The position numbers and the translations under genes were made by a program. From assembly GCA_031431235.1 (NCBI GenBank), contig JANPDA010000251.1, positions 1 through 5,658 on the forward strand: a DNA stretch of 5,658 bases, written 5' to 3'. Numbering within the stretch: position 1 is the first letter of the stretch; the number at the start of each line of letters is the position of its first letter. Positions 4,855 to 5,658 of this stretch are shown piece by piece. Below the pieces are notes generated by a model. It did not search any database. It saw nothing but the letters and a program-made list of their open reading frames with translations, and was not told where the DNA came from. This DNA comes from JANNSW01 sp031431235 (GTDB lineage: Bacteria; Pseudomonadota; Alphaproteobacteria; Rhizobiales; Hyphomicrobiaceae).

Positions 4855-5658
4855 ATGAAGCGATTACAGCTGGGCCTTGCGTTGACGGCCTTGGGCGCAG
4901 CCCTGCTCGCGAGCGTCACTGCCGCACCCGCCGGTGGGAAGCTGAAGGTCGTTGCCAGCTTCTCGATCCTGGGCGACATGGCCGCCCGCGTCGGCGGCGA
5001 CCGCATCGAGCTCAGCGTGCTCGTGGGTCCCGATGGCGACGCCCACGTCTTCGAGCCCACACCCTCCGATGCCCAGACCGTCGGTCAGGCCCGCATCATG
5101 CTCGTCAATGGGCTGGGCTTCGAAGGCTGGCTCGAGCGGTTGATCGAGGCGAGCGGGTCGAAGGCTGGGATCGTCACCGTTTCCCAGCATGTCGTGGCGA
5201 TCGAGCCGAAGGAGGGCGAGGAGCATGACGACATCGATCCCCATGCCTGGCAGAGCGTCCCCAACGCCATCACCTATGTCGGCAACATCGCCAAGGCGCT
5301 GTGCGATGCCGACAAGGCCGGCTGCGAGACCTACGAGAAGAACGGCGCGGCCTATGTGAGCGAGCTGGAGGCGCTCGACGCCGAGATCCACCAGATGATC
5401 GGCGCCCTGCCGAAGGACCGCCGCACCGTCATCACCAGCCACGACGCCTTCGGCTATTTCGAGCACGAGTACGGCATCGAGTTCCTCGCGCCCGAGAGCG
5501 TCTCGACCGAAGCCGAAGCCTCCGCCGCCGACGTCGCCGAGCTGATCGACCAGATCAAGCAGGACAAGGCGAGCGCGATCTTCGTCGAGAACATCTCCGA
5601 TCCCCGCCTGGTCGAGCAGATCGGCAAGGACACCGGCCTGAAAGTCGGCGGCACGCTC
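4855..5658 (+). CDS. znuA: Zinc ABC transporter substrate-binding protein (ZnuA/AztC type), 3' partial
   Basis: Periplasmic solute-binding protein (cluster A-I, TroA/ZnuA fold) that captures zinc and hands it to the permease; 268 residues are visible and the C-terminus lies outside the window. A Sec signal peptide spans about 1-24 (MKRLQLGL, hydrophobic core, TAA near the cut). There is no lipobox Cys, so the protein should be soluble. The predicted ligands are His: H64 in DAHVFEPTP, H130 in DPHAW and H196 in TSHDAFGYF. His rather than Glu at the third position favours zinc over manganese. The usual fourth acidic ligand follows GGTL in relatives and would fall just past the window end. The charged loop before H130 (EPKEGEEHDDID, 117-128) has only one His, unlike the long His-rich loop of E. 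coli ZnuA. C150 and C157 could form a disulfide. Confidence 0.92.
   Translation, partial: MKRLQLGLALTALGAALLASVTAAPAGGKLKVVASFSILGDMAARVGGDRIELSVLVGPDGDAHVFEPTPSDAQTVGQARIMLVNGLGFEGWLERLIEASGSKAGIVTVSQHVVAIEPKEGEEHDDIDPHAWQSVPNAITYVGNIAKALCDADKAGCETYEKNGAAYVSELEALDAEIHQMIGALPKDRRTVITSHDAFGYFEHEYGIEFLAPESVSTEAEASAADVAELIDQIKQDKASAIFVENISDPRLVEQIGKDTGLKVGGTL

Overview
The window is G+C-rich with densely packed genes, all on the + strand. Base composition and gene content (a Fur-family Zur fused by overlaps to a COG0523 GTPase and a zinc ABC importer) suggest an alphaproteobacterium, probably of the Hyphomicrobiales. This placement is an inference from style; no marker gene is present.

Layout: (1) The 3' end of an unrecognised gene (1-144) is followed after 27 bp by a zinc-independent alcohol dehydrogenase/quinone oxidoreductase-like enzyme (172-1305). 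(2) A 139-bp intergenic stretch (1306-1444) holds a sigma70-like promoter whose -10 region lies inside an 18-bp imperfect palindrome resembling an alphaproteobacterial Zur box. (3) A zinc-homeostasis operon begins here: zur (1445-1846), a COG0523/CobW-type GTPase (1843-2907), a 67-residue protein with a His-rich N-terminus and one membrane helix (2904-3107), the ABC ATPase (3104-3859), the ABC permease (3961-4833) and the periplasmic zinc-binding protein (4855 to beyond the window end). The first four genes are joined by three successive 4-bp ATGA overlaps. The ATPase and permease genes are separated by a gap holding six perfect copies of a 7-bp repeat, preceded by three degenerate copies in the opposite orientation.

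How the genes likely work together: when zinc is replete, Zur-Zn would occupy the palindrome and block its own operon. Under zinc starvation the importer is made (ATPase-permease-binding protein, the order also used by the AztABC systems), together with a GTPase of the metallochaperone family that could allocate scarce zinc. The His-rich membrane protein is the least explained member. Its predicted topology puts the histidines in the cytoplasm, where they could take zinc at the exit of the permease.

The two items most worth a second look are that small His-rich membrane protein and the inverted 7-bp repeat array between the ATPase and permease genes.
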